Position numbers and translations under genes: made by a program. A stretch of 64,000 nucleotides of DNA from Clostridia bacterium (GTDB taxonomy: Bacteria; Bacillota; Clostridia; Christensenellales; Pumilibacteraceae), in assembly GCA_022793815.1 (NCBI GenBank), contig JAAWDP010000007.1:94181-158180 (forward strand), read 5' to 3'. Of the stretch, positions 1-9,540 are shown in pieces. Below the pieces are notes generated by a model. It saw only the letters and a program-made list of their open reading frames with translations, was not told where the DNA came from and searched no databases. Positions within the stretch are counted from its first letter, which is position 1, and each line of letters begins with the position of its first letter.

Positions 1-44
1 CGGATAGCAGTGGTACGGTAAAATGCTACGGAGGTAAGAAGTAA

Positions 45-353
45 ATGGCAGGACAGAAGATTCGCATTAAACTCAAAGCCTATGACCACAACGTCATCGA
101 CCAATCGGCGGCGAGAATAGTGGAAACGGCAAAGAGGACGGGCACCAAGGTCAGCGGACCGATACCCCTTCCCACGGACAGAGAAGTGGTGACGATACTC
201 CGCGCGGTGCATAAATATAAGGATTCGAGAGAGCAGTTCGAGATTCTCACACACAAGAGACTCATCGACATTTACAATCCCTCGGCAAAGACGGTCGATT
301 CTCTTATGAAACTCGACTTGCCCGCCGGCGTGGATATACAGATAAAACTTTAA
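45..353 (+). CDS. rpsJ: 30S ribosomal protein S10
   Basis: S10 (102 aa, normal family length) sits in the 30S head and also acts as NusE, the partner of NusB in transcription antitermination. The N-terminal [13 protein letters not shown] and the PLPT and THKRLIDI segments are diagnostic. The ATG follows an ACGGAGG ribosome site at good spacing. It is the first gene of the S10-spc-alpha run; only 44 bases lie upstream, so its promoter is outside the window and probably upstream of tuf or another gene. Confidence 0.98.
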   Translation: MAGQKIRIKLKAYDHNVIDQSAARIVETAKRTGTKVSGPIPLPTDREVVTILRAVHKYKDSREQFEILTHKRLIDIYNPSAKTVDSLMKLDLPAGVDIQIKL

Positions 354-377
354 GAGGCCTAAGCGGAGGTAAATAAC

Positions 378-1034
378 ATGAAAAAAGCTATTTTGGGCCG
401 CAAGGTCGGCATGACGCAGATATTCGACGAAACCGGGCTGGTGATTCCCGTAACCGTAGTGGAGGCAGGCCCGATGACTGTACTCAGAAAGAAAACCATC
501 GAGCGCGACGGTTACAGCGCGGTGCAGTTCGCTTACGAAGACGCAAGCGTCGGTAAAGGAAAGGACAAGCAGGTTAAAGGCGTGAACAAGCCGCAGATAG
601 GCGAGTTCGAAAAGGCGAAAGTAAGTCCCAAGAGAATAATCAAGGAATTTAAGTTCGAAGACGCCGACAAGTACGAAGTCGGCAGCGAAGTTACCTGCGA
701 TATATTCGAAAACGGCGACAGAGTGGACGTTTCCGGTCTTACGAAGGGTCGCGGTTTCACGGGTGCAATCAAGCGCTGGAATTTCCACCGTTTGAAAATG
801 TCTCACGGTACCGGTCCCGTTCACAGAGAACGCGGTTCCACGGGTGCGAACTCCACGCCGAGTAAGGTAATCAAAGGTTTGAAGATGGCAGGTCAGTACG
901 GACACGAGAACGTGACCATACAAAATCTGACCGTCGTCAAGGTTGACAAAGAGAGAAACGTACTGCTTCTGCGCGGAGCGGTTCCCGGTCCCAAGGGCGG
1001 ACTTGTTACCGTAAAGCAGACGGTGAAGAAGTAA
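378..1034 (+). CDS. rplC: 50S ribosomal protein L3
   Basis: L3 (218 aa) is an early 23S rRNA assembly protein that reaches toward the peptidyl-transferase centre. The start MKKAILGRKVGMTQIF and the GSTGANSTPSKVIKGLKMAG loop are the family signatures. It begins 24 bases after rpsJ, behind an AGCGGAGGT ribosome site, and is followed 15 bases later by rplD, the normal S10-operon order. Confidence 0.98.
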   Translation: MKKAILGRKVGMTQIFDETGLVIPVTVVEAGPMTVLRKKTIERDGYSAVQFAYEDASVGKGKDKQVKGVNKPQIGEFEKAKVSPKRIIKEFKFEDADKYEVGSEVTCDIFENGDRVDVSGLTKGRGFTGAIKRWNFHRLKMSHGTGPVHRERGSTGANSTPSKVIKGLKMAGQYGHENVTIQNLTVVKVDKERNVLLLRGAVPGPKGGLVTVKQTVKK

Positions 1035-1049
1035 GCGGAGGAGAGATAA

Positions 1050-1676
1050 ATGCCTACTATCGACATATTGAAACAAACCGGCGAGAAAGCGGGAGTCCTC
1101 GAATTGGACGAAGCCGTGTTCGGAGCCGCATATAACGAACCGCTCATTCATCAGGCGGTGGTCGCGCAGTTGAACAATGCGCGTCAGGGAACAAAAAGCA
1201 CGCTTACGAGAACCGAAGTGCGCGGCGGCGGTATCAAGCCGTGGCGCCAGAAGGGTACGGGTCGTGCCCGTCAGGGTTCGATACGCGCGCCCCAGTGGAA
1301 CAAAGGCGGCGTAGTGTTCGCCCCTAAGCCCCGCGATTTTTCGCAGAAAGTAAATAAAGCGGCGCGTAAAGGCGCAATGGTGTCCGCTCTTTCCAAAAAG
1401 TATACGGACGGACAGATAGTCGTAGTCGACGAGATTAAACTCGCCGAAGCAAAGACGAAGGAAATGGCAAAAGTAGTCAAAGCGCTCGGACTGGAAAAGA
1501 ACGTGGTGCTCTGCCTTACCGAAACCGACGCCGACGTCGTAAGAGCGGCAAATAATATCCCCAACGTAACCACGGTTCCGTGCGACCTCGTAAGCGTTTA
1601 CGACGTAGTGGTCGGCAGCAAGTTCGTGGCTACGAAAGCGGCGATAGAGAAATTGACGGAGAGGTGCAAGGCATAA
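1050..1676 (+). CDS. rplD: 50S ribosomal protein L4
   Basis: L4 (208 aa) binds 23S rRNA domain I and lines the exit tunnel. The conserved [23 protein letters not shown] stretch near residues 55-80 is the tunnel loop. Its stop codon overlaps the rplW start by one base (TAATG), so translation of the two is probably coupled. In enteric bacteria L4 represses the operon through the leader; no such leader can be judged here because the operon start is cut off. Confidence 0.98.
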   Translation: MPTIDILKQTGEKAGVLELDEAVFGAAYNEPLIHQAVVAQLNNARQGTKSTLTRTEVRGGGIKPWRQKGTGRARQGSIRAPQWNKGGVVFAPKPRDFSQKVNKAARKGAMVSALSKKYTDGQIVVVDEIKLAEAKTKEMAKVVKALGLEKNVVLCLTETDADVVRAANNIPNVTTVPCDLVSVYDVVVGSKFVATKAAIEKLTERCKA

Positions 1677-1966
1677 TGAACGCATACGACATAATCAGAA
1701 AGCCTATAATCACCGAAAAGGGCAACGAAGGTATCGCAAACAAAAAGTACACTTTCGTTGTGGCGAAAGAAGCGAACAAGACTCAGATAAAGGCGGCTGT
1801 CGAAGAGATATTCAAAGTCAAGGTCAAGAAAGTCAACACCGTCAACGTGAGAGGCAAGTTCAAAAGACAGGGCAGAAACGAGGGCTACACCGCTTCCTAT
1901 AAGAAAGCGTATGTGCAGCTCACCGCAGACAGCAAGGCTATCGAGTTCTTCGAAAGCATGGCGTAA
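1676..1966 (+). CDS. rplW: 50S ribosomal protein L23
   Basis: L23 (96 aa) lies at the tunnel exit and docks trigger factor and SRP. The protein starts [17 protein letters not shown] longer in-frame reading exists upstream but runs antiparallel to nothing functional and lies inside rplD, so the ATG that overlaps the rplD stop is the start. The ribosome site is GGAGAGG within the end of rplD. Confidence 0.97.
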   Translation: MNAYDIIRKPIITEKGNEGIANKKYTFVVAKEANKTQIKAAVEEIFKVKVKKVNTVNVRGKFKRQGRNEGYTASYKKAYVQLTADSKAIEFFESMA

Positions 1967-2002
1967 GAGCGGGACGGTAAGATAAGGAGATAACGATATA
2001 TT

Positions 2003-2830
2003 ATGGCTATTAAGAGATTTAAGCCGATAACGCCGGGTACCCGTCAAAAGACGGTAAGCGCGTTCGAAGAAATAACTCGAACCACCCCGGAAAAATCACT
2101 GCTGGACGCTCAAAGCAAATCGGGCGGCAGAAACAGCAACGGCAGAATAACCGTTCGCCATATCGGCGGCGGAAACCGCAGAAAGTACAGAATAATAGAT
2201 TTTAAGCGCAACAAAGACGGCATACCCGCGAAAGTAAGCGAAATCGAATACGACCCCAACAGAACTTCGTATATCGCATTGCTCACTTATGCGGACGGCG
2301 AAAAGAGATATATACTTGCGCCTCTCGGTCTTTGCAAAGGCGACACCGTGGTAAGCGGTCCCGACGCCGACATAAAAGCGGGCAATGCTCTTCCCTTGGA
2401 AAACATCCCTGTCGGTACTATGGTTCACAACATCGAGATGCAGCCCGGTAAAGGCGGACAGATAGCGAAAGCGGCAGGCAGCGCGGCTCAGCTTATGGCA
2501 AAAGAAGGCAAGTATGCGACGCTGAAACTTCCTTCCGGCGAAATGAGAATGATTCCCGTAACTTGCAGAGCCACCGTCGGTCAAGTCGGAAACCTCGACC
2601 ATGAACTTGTGTCCTTGGGCAAAGCGGGCAGAAAACGCCACATGGGCGTCCGTCCCACCGTGCGCGGCGTCGTAATGAACCCTTGCGACCACCCTCACGG
2701 CGGCGGCGAAGGCAAATCGCCCATCGGCAGACCTACGCCGGTTACTCCTTGGGGCAGACCTACGCTCGGCTACAAGACGAGAAAGAAGCATAAGGCAAGC
2801 GACAAGTTCATTGTCAAGCGCATCAATTAG
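2003..2830 (+). CDS. rplB: 50S ribosomal protein L2
   Basis: L2 (275 aa) is required for subunit association and peptidyl transfer. The start [14 protein letters not shown] and the C-terminal [14 protein letters not shown] motif, which carries the conserved functional histidine, identify it. It has a normal length and an AAGGAG ribosome site, and lies between rplW and rpsS as expected. Confidence 0.98.
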   Translation: MAIKRFKPITPGTRQKTVSAFEEITRTTPEKSLLDAQSKSGGRNSNGRITVRHIGGGNRRKYRIIDFKRNKDGIPAKVSEIEYDPNRTSYIALLTYADGEKRYILAPLGLCKGDTVVSGPDADIKAGNALPLENIPVGTMVHNIEMQPGKGGQIAKAAGSAAQLMAKEGKYATLKLPSGEMRMIPVTCRATVGQVGNLDHELVSLGKAGRKRHMGVRPTVRGVVMNPCDHPHGGGEGKSPIGRPTPVTPWGRPTLGYKTRKKHKASDKFIVKRIN

Positions 2831-2842
2831 AGGTGATAAGAA

Positions 2843-3121
2843 ATGTCAAGAAGCGTTAAGAAAGGTCCTTACGTCGAAGAACGTCTGTTTAACAGAGTCA
2901 AGGCGCAGGCGGACACGAACGATAAGAAGGTTATTAAAACGTGGTCGAGAAGCTCGACGATATTCCCCGAATTCGTGGGTTGCACGATTGCGGTTCACGA
3001 CGGAAGAAAGCACGTTCCCGTATATTGCACCGAAGAAATGGTCGGGCATAAGCTGGGCGAGTTCGCGCCCACCCGTACTTTCAAGGGTCATGCCGGAGAA
3101 AAAACGGCTAAGGGAAGATAG
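2843..3121 (+). CDS. rpsS: 30S ribosomal protein S19
   Basis: S19 (92 aa) forms a head complex with S13 near the A site. [15 protein letters not shown] at the start and the [11 protein letters not shown] and [11 protein letters not shown] segments are typical. It follows rplB by 12 bases with an AGAGGTGA ribosome site. Confidence 0.98.
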   Translation: MSRSVKKGPYVEERLFNRVKAQADTNDKKVIKTWSRSSTIFPEFVGCTIAVHDGRKHVPVYCTEEMVGHKLGEFAPTRTFKGHAGEKTAKGR

Positions 3122-3130
3122 GAGTTTGTT

Positions 3131-3529
3131 ATGGCTAAGAGAATGAGAGAAAAAGCGGAAGTCCGCAAAGAAATCAATGAAAACAAGCGTCCCACGGCCC
3201 ACGCGAGATACATCCGTATTTCGCCGACCAAGGTCAGAGTCGTGCTCGATACCGTCCGCGGTAAATCGGTCAACGAAGCTCTTGCTATGTTGAAGTCCAC
3301 TCCCAAGGCTGCGAGCGAAGCCGTTTACAAGGTAATCGCAAGTGCGGCGGCGAATGCCGAACACAACAAGAATATGTCGCGCGACGACCTTTACGTTGCG
3401 GAAATATTCGCCGATTGCGGTCCCATTCTTAAAAGAATGAATCCCGTATCCAAAGGCAGAGGTCACCGCATCAATAAGAGAACCAGCCACATAACGGCGA
3501 TACTCGATACCGTAAAGGAGGTCAAGTAA
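3131..3529 (+). CDS. rplV: 50S ribosomal protein L22
   Basis: L22 (132 aa) contacts all 23S domains and lines the exit tunnel. The conserved [20 protein letters not shown] region starts near residue 25, so the protein carries about 20 extra charged residues at the N terminus compared with the usual 110 aa form. The C-terminal [13 protein letters not shown] segment is canonical. Its TAA stop overlaps the rpsC ATG by one base. Confidence 0.97.
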   Translation: MAKRMREKAEVRKEINENKRPTAHARYIRISPTKVRVVLDTVRGKSVNEALAMLKSTPKAASEAVYKVIASAAANAEHNKNMSRDDLYVAEIFADCGPILKRMNPVSKGRGHRINKRTSHITAILDTVKEVK

Positions 3530-4191
3530 TGGGTCAGAAAGTCAATCCCCACGGACTCAGAGTGGGTGTAATAGACGGTTGGAACGCACAGTGGTACGCA
3601 GGCAAAAAAGATTTTGCCGACAACCTTTACGAGGACTATAAGGTCCGCAGTTATATCAAAAAGCAGTATTATGCATACGGCATTTCCCGCATCGCGTTCG
3701 AACGCGCTCAGGGTAAACTGATAATCAACGTCCATACGTCGAAACCCGGTATGATAATCGGACAGAAGGGCGCGGGCGTGGAAAAACTCAAAAAAGAAAT
3801 CACGGCAATGGTCAAGAACAAGACGGTAAGTCTTAACATTCTCGAAGTGAAGCGTCCCGATATGGACGCGACGCTGGTTGCCGAGAGCGTGGCGGCGCAG
3901 CTTGAAAAACGCAGTTCGTTCCGCCGCACGATGAAACAGGCTATGAGCAGAGTCATGAAGAGCGGCGCCAAGGGTGTCAAAATCATGGTGTCGGGACGTC
4001 TTGACGGCGCGGAGATAGCCAGAAGCGAACACTATCACGAGGGCTCGATACCCCTTCAAACGCTGAGAGCCGACATCGATTACGGTACGGCGGAAGCGCA
4101 CACCACGTTCGGTATAATCGGCGTCAAAGTGTGGGTGTATAAGGGCGAAGTTTTACCTAAGCTTGCCACCTCGGAAGGAGGACAGAAGTAA
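3529..4191 (+). CDS. rpsC: 30S ribosomal protein S3
   Basis: S3 (220 aa) forms part of the mRNA entry pore. [15 protein letters not shown] is the classic start, and the KH-domain GxxG loop is seen in MIIGQKGAG near residue 80. A C-terminal S3 domain with [10 protein letters not shown] follows. Start and stop overlap or nearly touch the neighbouring genes, which fits coupled translation. Confidence 0.98.
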   Translation: MGQKVNPHGLRVGVIDGWNAQWYAGKKDFADNLYEDYKVRSYIKKQYYAYGISRIAFERAQGKLIINVHTSKPGMIIGQKGAGVEKLKKEITAMVKNKTVSLNILEVKRPDMDATLVAESVAAQLEKRSSFRRTMKQAMSRVMKSGAKGVKIMVSGRLDGAEIARSEHYHEGSIPLQTLRADIDYGTAEAHTTFGIIGVKVWVYKGEVLPKLATSEGGQK

Positions 4192-4192
4192 T

Positions 4193-4642
4193 ATGTTAAT
4201 GCCTAAGAGAGTTAAGCGGCGCAAAGTGCAGCGCGGCAGAATGAAAGGTAAGGCAAACAGCGGCAACGTGGTGGCATACGGCGAGTTCGGTCTTGCTTCC
4301 ATGGACCCGGGCTGGATAACGTCGAACCAGATAGAAGCGGCGCGTATCGCAATGACCAGATACATCAAGCGCGGCGGACAGGTGTGGATAGATATTTTCC
4401 CGCATAAACCCATAACGAAAAAACCTGCCGAAACCCGCATGGGCAGCGGTAAAGGTTCCCCCGAATATTGGGCGGCTGTCGTCAAACCCGGCAGAGTTAT
4501 GTTCGAAATCGCGGGCGTTGCGGAGGATGTAGCGAGAGAGGCTCTTCGCCTTGCGTCTCACAAGCTCCCCGTGCGTTGCAAGATAGTCAAGAAAGAAGAA
4601 GCGGTTCAGACTTTAAGCGCCGGCGAGGAGGTTGAAGAATAA
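4193..4642 (+). CDS. rplP: 50S ribosomal protein L16
   Basis: L16 (149 aa) organises the A-site region of the 50[20 protein letters not shown] and the RMGSGKG motif are diagnostic. An upstream in-frame ATG lies inside rpsC; the start chosen here is preceded by the GGAGGACAG site at the end of rpsC. Its TAA overlaps the rpmC ATG by one base. Confidence 0.97.
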   Translation: MLMPKRVKRRKVQRGRMKGKANSGNVVAYGEFGLASMDPGWITSNQIEAARIAMTRYIKRGGQVWIDIFPHKPITKKPAETRMGSGKGSPEYWAAVVKPGRVMFEIAGVAEDVAREALRLASHKLPVRCKIVKKEEAVQTLSAGEEVEE

Positions 4643-4842
4643 TGAAAGCCAAAGAGATTCATGCTCTGAAAGACGAAGAGTTGAAAGTCAAACTCGGCGA
4701 GTTAAAACAAGAACTCTTCAATTTGCGCTTTTCTCACGCAACCGGTCAACTCAATAACCCGATGCAGCTGGCGAAATGCAAGAAAGACATAGCGCGCATC
4801 AAGACTGTTATGCGCGAGCGCGAACTTAAAGCAAAGGTCTAA
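4642..4842 (+). CDS. rpmC: 50S ribosomal protein L29
   Basis: L29 (66 aa) sits at the tunnel exit beside L23. The sequence begins [15 protein letters not shown] and contains [11 protein letters not shown], the family hallmark. The ribosome site GGCGAGGAGG is inside the end of rplP. Confidence 0.97.
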   Translation: MKAKEIHALKDEELKVKLGELKQELFNLRFSHATGQLNNPMQLAKCKKDIARIKTVMRERELKAKV

Positions 4843-4852
4843 GGAGAGAGCC

Positions 4853-5110
4853 ATGGAAGAAAGAAATAACAGAAAGGTAAGAGAGGGCATTGTAGTCAGC
4901 GATAAAATGGACAAGACGATAGTCGTTGCCATCCGCGACAAGGCAAAGCATCCGCTCTACAAAAAGACCATAAACAAGACGAAGAAACTGAAAGCGCACG
5001 ACGAGAACAACGAATGCGGTATCGGCGACAGAGTCGAGATAACGGAAACCAGACACTTGTCCAAGGACAAATGTTGGAGACTTTCCAAAGTCATCGAGAA
5101 GGCGAAGTAA
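4853..5110 (+). CDS. rpsQ: 30S ribosomal protein S17
   Basis: S17 (85 aa) is a primary 16S rRNA binder with an OB fold. The segment [16 protein letters not shown] and the central [15 protein letters not shown] are canonical. It follows rpmC by 10 bases behind AAGGAGAG. Confidence 0.97.
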   Translation: MEERNNRKVREGIVVSDKMDKTIVVAIRDKAKHPLYKKTINKTKKLKAHDENNECGIGDRVEITETRHLSKDKCWRLSKVIEKAK

Positions 5111-5188
5111 GCCGCGCTTTGTAAGCGCGTAAAGTCCGGATGGGGCAAACCGCGTCCGGCGCGAAAACGAAACGGAGTATAAAGTATT
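5111..5188 (+). other. Spacer with two hairpins between rpsQ and rplN
   Basis: This 78-base spacer is longer than its neighbours. It holds a perfect small hairpin (GCGCTT-tgt-AAGCGC) and a second GC-rich fold around GTCCGG...CCGG. There is no U-run, so it is not a terminator; it may slow decay or tune expression, but nothing proves a function. Confidence 0.4.
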
Positions 5189-5557
5189 ATGATACAACCC
5201 CAGACATATCTGAAAGCCGCCGATAACAGCGGCGCCAAAGAGTTAATGTGCATAAGAGTGCTGGGCGGCTCGTTCAGGCGTAGCGGCAATATCGGCGACG
5301 TAATAGTCGCTTCGGTAAAATCCGCAAACCCCGGCGGCGCCGTCAAAAAGGGCGACGTCGTCAAAGCGGTCATCGTTCGCACAAACAAGGGCGTAAACAG
5401 ACCCGACGGTTCGCATATAAGATTCGACGACAATGCGGCGGTTATCATCGATAACCAGAAACAGCCGCGCGGCTCGCGTATCTTCGGACCGATAGCAAGA
5501 GAACTGCGTGACAAAGATTATATGAAAATTATATCTTTGGCGCCGGAAGTGCTCTAA
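5189..5557 (+). CDS. rplN: 50S ribosomal protein L14
   Basis: L14 (122 aa) forms inter-subunit bridges and is the docking site of Rsf[22 protein letters not shown] at the start and [14 protein letters not shown] near the C terminus are family signatures. It is the first gene of the spc section. Confidence 0.98.
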   Translation: MIQPQTYLKAADNSGAKELMCIRVLGGSFRRSGNIGDVIVASVKSANPGGAVKKGDVVKAVIVRTNKGVNRPDGSHIRFDDNAAVIIDNQKQPRGSRIFGPIARELRDKDYMKIISLAPEVL

Positions 5558-5575
5558 GAGGAGGCAGCGATAGCG

Positions 5576-6088
5576 ATGAGTTTGAATGTAAAGCAAGGCG
5601 ATAACGTAGTCGTCATAGCAGGCAAAGACAAAGGCAAGACAGGCAGAGTGCTGTCCGCAAATCCGTCGGCGGAAACGGTTAAGGTCGATAATGTCAATAT
5701 TATCACGAAACACCGTAAGCCCCGCGGACCTCAGCAGCCCGGCGGAAAAACCACCGAGCCCGGAAATATCCACGTCAGTAACGTGCAGATAATCTGCCCG
5801 TCGTGCAATAAGGCGACGAGAGTCAAAGCCGGCGAAGCGGAAGGCAAGAAAGCGCGCGTCTGCGTGAAATGCGGTGCGTCTTTGGACGCAAAGGCAAAGG
5901 TAGACAAGAAAAAGAAATCCGCCAAGGCGGAAACCGAAACCGTTGCCGAAAAGAAACCCGCTAAAAAGACCGTGAAAAAGGTTAAAGAAGAAACCGAAAC
6001 GGTAAAAGAGGAAAAGGCCGTCGATACGGAGAAGAAACCCGCGAAGAAAAAGGCGGAAAAAGCTCCCGAAGCGCAGGAGAGTAAGTAG
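5576..6088 (+). CDS. rplX: 50S ribosomal protein L24 with long charged C-terminal tail
   Basis: L24 starts 50S assembly on 23S rRNA. The KOW motif ([22 protein letters not shown]) is at residues 5-26, and two CxxC pairs (Cys74/77 and Cys96/99) form the zinc-ribbon-like part. The family is normally about 105 aa; here 65 more residues follow, almost all Lys, Glu, Ala, Thr and Val with repeated KKPAKK and EETETV blocks. The tail is in frame and ends just before rplE, so it is not an assembly slip across a gene. Its role is unknown. Confidence 0.95.
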   Translation: MSLNVKQGDNVVVIAGKDKGKTGRVLSANPSAETVKVDNVNIITKHRKPRGPQQPGGKTTEPGNIHVSNVQIICPSCNKATRVKAGEAEGKKARVCVKCGASLDAKAKVDKKKKSAKAETETVAEKKPAKKTVKKVKEETETVKEEKAVDTEKKPAKKKAEKAPEAQESK

Positions 6089-6096
6089 GAGGACGT

Positions 6097-6678
6097 ATGG
6101 CAGAAAAAACGAAAACGGCTGCGGTTGCCGATAACGGAAGAAACCGCCTCAAAAAGAGATACATCGCCGAAATATTGCCCGCTCTTATGAAAGAAAAGGG
6201 TTATAAAAACGTCAACGAAGTTCCGAAGCTCGAAAAAATCGTATTGAACATGCGACTCGGCGACATTAAAGACAATTCCAAATCGATACAGATGGCAACC
6301 GCCGAACTCGAAGCGATATGCGGACAGAAAGCGGTTATCGCAAAGGCAAAGAAATCCGTAGCGAACTTCAAACTTCGCGAGGGACAGCCGATAGGCATAA
6401 AAGTCACATTGCGCGGCAACAGAATGTACGAGTTTTTCGATAAGCTCGTGTCCATAGCGCTTCCGCGTGTGCGCGACTTCCGCGGTATTTCAGGAAAATC
6501 GTTTGACGGACGCGGCAATTATGCGCTCGGCATAAAAGAACAGATAATATTCCCCGAGATTTCCTACGAACAGGTAGAGAAAGTCAGAGGATTCGATGTT
6601 TGCGTAGTTACGACGGCAAAAACCGACGACGAAGCAAAGACGCTCCTTGCCAAGCTTGGAATGCCTTTCAAGAACTAG
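6097..6678 (+). CDS. rplE: 50S ribosomal protein L5
   Basis: L5 (193 aa) binds 5S rRNA and bridges to S13. The conserved core starts at [19 protein letters not shown], after about 14 extra residues compared with the usual 179 aa protein. [18 protein letters not shown] and IIFPEI are typical. An AGGAGG site overlaps the end of rplX. Confidence 0.97.
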   Translation: MAEKTKTAAVADNGRNRLKKRYIAEILPALMKEKGYKNVNEVPKLEKIVLNMRLGDIKDNSKSIQMATAELEAICGQKAVIAKAKKSVANFKLREGQPIGIKVTLRGNRMYEFFDKLVSIALPRVRDFRGISGKSFDGRGNYALGIKEQIIFPEISYEQVEKVRGFDVCVVTTAKTDDEAKTLLAKLGMPFKN

Positions 6679-6701
6679 CAGGGAAAAGGAGAAAATAGAA
6701 C

Positions 6702-6887
6702 ATGGCAAAGAAAGCACTTGTAAACAAGCAGAAGAAGCCGGCTAAATTTTCCACCCGCGAGTATACGCGCTGCAATATCTGCGGCAGACCTCATGCGGTA
6801 TTGAGAAAGTACGGCATTTGCAGAATTTGTTTCCGAGAGTTGGCGTACAAGGGAGAGATTCCCGGCGTCAAGAAATCGAGTTGGTAA
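6702..6887 (+). CDS. rpsN: 30S ribosomal protein S14, zinc (type Z) form
   Basis: This is the short 61-aa S14 with two CxxC pairs (CNICG and CRICF), which bind a structural zinc. The C terminus [11 protein letters not shown] is invariant in this type. The type Z form in the spc operon is usual for Firmicutes. Confidence 0.97.
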   Translation: MAKKALVNKQKKPAKFSTREYTRCNICGRPHAVLRKYGICRICFRELAYKGEIPGVKKSSW

Positions 6888-6903
6888 GGAGGCGTTTGAA
6901 ATT

Positions 6904-7302
6904 ATGGTAACGACAGACCCGATAGCGGATTTGCTCACAAGAATAAGAAACGCTCTTACCGCGCGTCACGATACGGTGGCGGTACCCGCTTCCAAAATGA
7001 AGAAAGCGATAGCGGATATTCTTGTAAACGAAGGATATATCAAAAGTGCGGAGACCGTCGACGTAGACGGACATCCGAACATTCTCATAACGCTTAAATA
7101 CGGCGCAAAATACGAAAGCGTGATAAGCAATCTCAAACGTATCAGTAAGCCCGGTCTCAGAGTTTACGCGGGATACGAAGATTTGCCGAAGGTTCTCGGC
7201 GGTCTCGGAATTGCCATCATATCGACGAATAAGGGCGTTATGACGGATAAAGACGCAAGAAAAAACAAAGTGGGCGGCGAAGTGCTTGCCTACGTATGGT
7301 AA
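6904..7302 (+). CDS. rpsH: 30S ribosomal protein S8
   Basis: S8 (132 aa) binds the central domain of 16S r[18 protein letters not shown] at the start and [22 protein letters not shown] at the end are diagnostic. It follows rpsN by 16 bases with an AAGGAGG site. Confidence 0.98.
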   Translation: MVTTDPIADLLTRIRNALTARHDTVAVPASKMKKAIADILVNEGYIKSAETVDVDGHPNILITLKYGAKYESVISNLKRISKPGLRVYAGYEDLPKVLGGLGIAIISTNKGVMTDKDARKNKVGGEVLAYVW

Positions 7303-7320
7303 CGGCAGGGAGGTAGAATT

Positions 7321-7863
7321 ATGTCGAGAATAGGCAGAATGCACATTGATATCCCCGCCGCGGTAAAGGTTAAATTCGAGGGCGGCGTTGTGACCGTCGA
7401 AGGTCCCAAAGGAACGCTCTCGCAGAAGATTGCCGACAAGCACATAAATCTCGAATTCGAGGGGAACGTGCTTAACGTCGTCAGGGATTGCGAAGAAAAA
7501 AGCGTAAAGGCAAAGCACGGACTGTACCGTCAATTGATTGACAATATGGTCAAGGGCGTGGAAACCCCGTTTGTCAAAACGCTTATCATACAGGGTGTCG
7601 GTTATAAAGCGCAGGTAAGCGGCAATAAACTTGTCATGAACCTCGGTTACAGCCATCCTGTCGAATTCACCGCTCCCGAAGGAATAACGCTGGCTTGCCC
7701 CGACGCCAACACCGTTACGGTAACCGGCATAAACAAAGAACTGGTCGGACAAACGGCGGCGAATATTCGTTCTAAGCGTCCCGTCGAGCCCTATCACAAC
7801 TACGGTCTGCATTACAGCGACGAAGTTGTTGTGAAGAAAGAGGGCAAGACTGCGGGTAAATAG
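7321..7863 (+). CDS. rplF: 50S ribosomal protein L6
   Basis: L6 (180 aa) has two tandem RNA-binding repeats and lies near the GTPase centre. MSRIGRMHIDIP and the conserved NLGYSHPV and GQTAANIRSKRPVEPY segments identify it. Length and position are normal. Confidence 0.98.
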   Translation: MSRIGRMHIDIPAAVKVKFEGGVVTVEGPKGTLSQKIADKHINLEFEGNVLNVVRDCEEKSVKAKHGLYRQLIDNMVKGVETPFVKTLIIQGVGYKAQVSGNKLVMNLGYSHPVEFTAPEGITLACPDANTVTVTGINKELVGQTAANIRSKRPVEPYHNYGLHYSDEVVVKKEGKTAGK

Positions 7864-7875
7864 GAGTAATACGGT

Positions 7876-8238
7876 ATGATAAACAAGGCTAATAAAAACG
7901 AGGTAAGACTTAAACGTCACAAGCGCGTCAAAGACAGTGTCAGAGGCACTGCGGCGCGTCCCAGACTGTCGGTTTACAGAAGTCTGTCCAACATTTACGT
8001 ACAACTCATAGACGACGAAGCAGGTAAGACGCTTTGCTCGTCCTCCACGATTGCCCGCGGCATGGATGTTAAAGGCAAGAGCAAGACGCAGGCGGCAGAG
8101 GCTGTCGGTGCGGACATTGCGGCAAAGGCCCTCAAACTCGGTATCGGCGAGGTCGTATTCGACCGCGGCGGATACCTTTACACGGGTCGCGTCAAGGCTA
8201 TCGCGGAAAGTGCGCGGCAAGCCGGATTGAAGTTTTAA
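7876..8238 (+). CDS. rplR: 50S ribosomal protein L18
   Basis: L18 (120 aa) carries 5S rRNA into the central protuberance. RPRLSVYRSLSNIYVQLIDD and FDRGGYLYTGRVKA are family motifs. It is spaced 12 bases from rplF with a TAGGAG site. Confidence 0.97.
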   Translation: MINKANKNEVRLKRHKRVKDSVRGTAARPRLSVYRSLSNIYVQLIDDEAGKTLCSSSTIARGMDVKGKSKTQAAEAVGADIAAKALKLGIGEVVFDRGGYLYTGRVKAIAESARQAGLKF

Positions 8239-8253
8239 GGGAGGCTACGTAAA

Positions 8254-8766
8254 ATGGCAAGACGTGAACGTGAAGAAGTCAAAGTCGACGACGGCATCAA
8301 AAGCAAACTTGTCGGCGTAAACAGAGTAAGCAAAACCGTCAAAGGCGGTCGCAATATGCGTTTCTCCGCACTGGTAGTCGTCGGGGACGGCAAAGGCAGT
8401 GTCGGACTCGGCATGGCGAAAGCAGCGGAAGTTCCCGAGGCTATCAAGAAAGCGGAAGGACTTGCGCGCCGCAGCATGGTCAAAATACCTCTTTCGGAAA
8501 CGACGATACCCCACGAAGTAATCGGTGTTTTCGGAAAAAGTCAGGTGCTTTTGAGACCCGCTCCCGAAGGTACCGGCGTTATAGCGGGTTCCAGCGCGAG
8601 AAGCGTGGTCGAGCTTGCGGGAATAAGGAACATCACGACGAAGAGTTACGGTTCCAGAAATCCCGTCAACTGCGTCAAGGCTACTCTTGCGGGTTTGAAG
8701 CAGCTTCGCTCGCCCGAGCAGATTGCGGCGCAGCGCGGTAAGACGGTAGAAGAAATCCTCGGTTAG
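8254..8766 (+). CDS. rpsE: 30S ribosomal protein S5
   Basis: S5 (170 aa) contributes to decoding fidelity and the mRNA entry site. The N-terminal double-stranded RNA-binding fold contains VNRVSKTVKGGRNMRFSAL, and the C-terminal domain has the GSRNPVN segment. It follows rplR closely, as usual. Confidence 0.98.
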   Translation: MARREREEVKVDDGIKSKLVGVNRVSKTVKGGRNMRFSALVVVGDGKGSVGLGMAKAAEVPEAIKKAEGLARRSMVKIPLSETTIPHEVIGVFGKSQVLLRPAPEGTGVIAGSSARSVVELAGIRNITTKSYGSRNPVNCVKATLAGLKQLRSPEQIAAQRGKTVEEILG

Positions 8767-8853
8767 TCCGATGACGCCGAACCGCGCACGCCGAAATGCG
8801 AAGACGGTTAAGGAATTCGGACGGAATATAATTGAACAGGAGGTCATATTCGA

Positions 8854-9075
8854 ATGGCTGAAAAGAAATCGGCTGAAAAGAAAGCCGAAAACAAAAAGTT
8901 GAAGATAACCCTTGTTAAGAGCACCATAGGTCGCTTGGAAAAGCAGAAACGCACGGTGAAGGCGCTCGGGTTGAAAAAGATAGGCTCCGTTGTAGTCAAA
9001 GAAGATACTCCCGCAATGCGCGGCATGGTTTTCGTTGTCAAGCATTTGGTTGAAGTAGAAGAAATCGGAGCATAA
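8854..9075 (+). CDS. rpmD: 50S ribosomal protein L30 with N-terminal Lys/Glu extension
   Basis: L30 (73 aa; the usual form is about 60 aa). The conserved part is [24 protein letters not shown], preceded by about 15 Lys/Glu/Ala residues. The 87-base gap upstream is unusually wide for this operon; it contains no gene and ends in an AGGAGG site. Confidence 0.95.
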   Translation: MAEKKSAEKKAENKKLKITLVKSTIGRLEKQKRTVKALGLKKIGSVVVKEDTPAMRGMVFVVKHLVEVEEIGA

Positions 9076-9095
9076 GTAAAAAGGAGAACCGACTC

Positions 9096-9539
9096 ATGGA
9101 AATTCAGGATTTGTCTCCCGCGGTAGGCGCGAGAACCTCGAAAAAAAGATTGGGCAGGGGCATAGGTTCCGGGCTCGGAAAGACAAGCGGTAAAGGTCAC
9201 AAGGGTCAGTGGGCTCGCAGCGGCGGCGGAGTGCGTCCCGGTTTCGAAGGCGGTCAGATGCCGCTTGCCCGCAGATTGCCCAAGGTCGGATTCGACAACC
9301 GTTGGAAAAAGGTTTACAACGTTGTCAATCTCGGCGATTTGGAGCGTTTCGAAGACGGAACAGTCGTGACGGTCGAGCTGCTTAAAGAAGCGGGTGTTAT
9401 TTCGAAAATCGAACCGTATGGTCTTAAAGTTTTGGCAGACGGCGAACTTACGAAAAAATTGACAGTCAAGGCGGCTAAGTTCAGCAAATCCGCAGCGGAG
9501 AAGTTGGAAAAGGTCGGCGGAAAAGCCGAGGTATTGTAA
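9096..9539 (+). CDS. rplO: 50S ribosomal protein L15
   Basis: L15 (147 aa) is a late assembly protein. The glycine-rich N terminus with [21 protein letters not shown] and the [14 protein letters not shown] segment are diagnostic. Only one base separates it from secY. Confidence 0.98.
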   Translation: MEIQDLSPAVGARTSKKRLGRGIGSGLGKTSGKGHKGQWARSGGGVRPGFEGGQMPLARRLPKVGFDNRWKKVYNVVNLGDLERFEDGTVVTVELLKEAGVISKIEPYGLKVLADGELTKKLTVKAAKFSKSAAEKLEKVGGKAEVL

Positions 9540-9540
9540 G

